Below are positions 5,404 through 5,615 of a stretch of 5,615 nt of DNA, in pieces. This DNA comes from Pseudomonadota bacterium. Lineage in GTDB: Bacteria; Pseudomonadota; Gammaproteobacteria; Burkholderiales; Burkholderiaceae_C. Positions within the stretch are counted from its first letter, which is position 1; every line of letters begins with the position of its first letter. The notes beneath the pieces were generated by a model that saw only the letters and a list, made by a program, of their open reading frames with translations, was not told the DNA's origin and made no database searches. The position numbers were made by a program, and so were the translations under genes. The stretch lies in contig JAEXBL010000108.1 of the NCBI GenBank assembly GCA_023394015.1, positions 1 to 5,615 of the forward strand, read 5' to 3'.

Positions 5404-5615
5404 ATGGAAGCCCTGCGCCGCGCCCGCCACCTCGCCCGCCTCGTGCTGGCGTGGTTCGCGCTCGCGCTCGGCGTGGCGGCGGCAGCGCCGCTGATCCATC
5501 CGCAGACCATCGAATTCGTCTGTGGCGCGGGCGGCCAGATCAAGGCCGTGGTGCACACCGACGACGGGACGGTGGAGTTGGGCGCCGCCCACCTGGACTG
5601 CGCACTGTGCCTGGT
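5404..5615 (+). CDS. DUF2946 family protein, N-terminal part (cut by window edge)
   Basis: The frame from the ATG at 5404 stays open to the right edge (70 complete codons). It starts with basic residues (MEALRRARHLAR), a hydrophobic segment LVLAWFALALGVAAAAP (13-29) that looks like a signal peptide or membrane anchor, then IHPQTIEFVCGAGGQIKAVV (31-50) and the paired cysteines of LDCALC. This order (signal, Pro-Gln, Val-Cys, Gly-x-Ile-Lys, then Asp-Cys-x-x-Cys) matches small DUF2946 proteins of Burkholderiales, often found near copper uptake or copper-responsive TonB-dependent receptor genes. A metal-related role is inference, and those neighbours would lie beyond the window. There is no Shine-Dalgarno; a CATAAT ends nine bases upstream, so translation may be nearly leaderless. 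Confidence 0.72.
   Translation, partial: MEALRRARHLARLVLAWFALALGVAAAAPLIHPQTIEFVCGAGGQIKAVVHTDDGTVELGAAHLDCALCL

Overview
The window is high-GC (roughly two thirds G+C), with strong GC bias at third codon positions. The gene set (a DUF3567 protein, an orphan Bug/TctC periplasmic binding protein, dodecin, a ChaN-type lipoprotein, a DUF2946 protein) fits a betaproteobacterium of the Burkholderiales, most likely the family Comamonadaceae. The genus cannot be fixed from the sequence alone. I see no tRNA, rRNA, insertion sequence, phage gene, CRISPR array or origin. This looks like ordinary chromosome.

Layout, left to right: (1) 1-309, minus strand, the N-terminal part of a ChaN-family lipoprotein running off the left edge; (2) 416-697, minus, a DUF3567 protein, separated from the lipoprotein gene by a good rho-independent terminator; (3) 698-1029, a gene-free divergent region of lower GC with hairpins and promoter-like sites; (4) 1030-2106, plus, a fumarylacetoacetate hydrolase (FAH) family protein; (5) 2134-2340, minus, dodecin, convergent with the FAH gene; (6) 2341-2630, a divergent region with no convincing intact gene; (7) 2631-3440, plus, a crotonase-fold (enoyl-CoA hydratase/isomerase) protein; (8) 3612-4625, plus, a Bug/TctC substrate-binding protein with a Tat-like signal; (9) 4644-5294, minus, a glutathione S-transferase; (10) 5404 to the right edge, plus, the start of a DUF2946 protein.

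The genes alternate in strand and each appears to be transcribed alone. There is no visible operon and no evidence of one pathway, although the FAH, crotonase, solute-binding and GST families are all common in organic-acid and aromatic catabolism. The most notable observation is in the FAH-family protein. The three acidic residues expected to bind the catalytic metal (Glu-x-Glu and a later Asp) read as Gly-Ala-Gly and Ala, each one base away from the acidic codon, and the segment before the catalytic domain is enlarged. It may be a pseudoenzyme. Secondary observations are a recurring TACGAT -10-like element upstream of four genes, probable leaderless or near-leaderless starts at the two edge genes, and hairpins in the 698-1029 divergent region.
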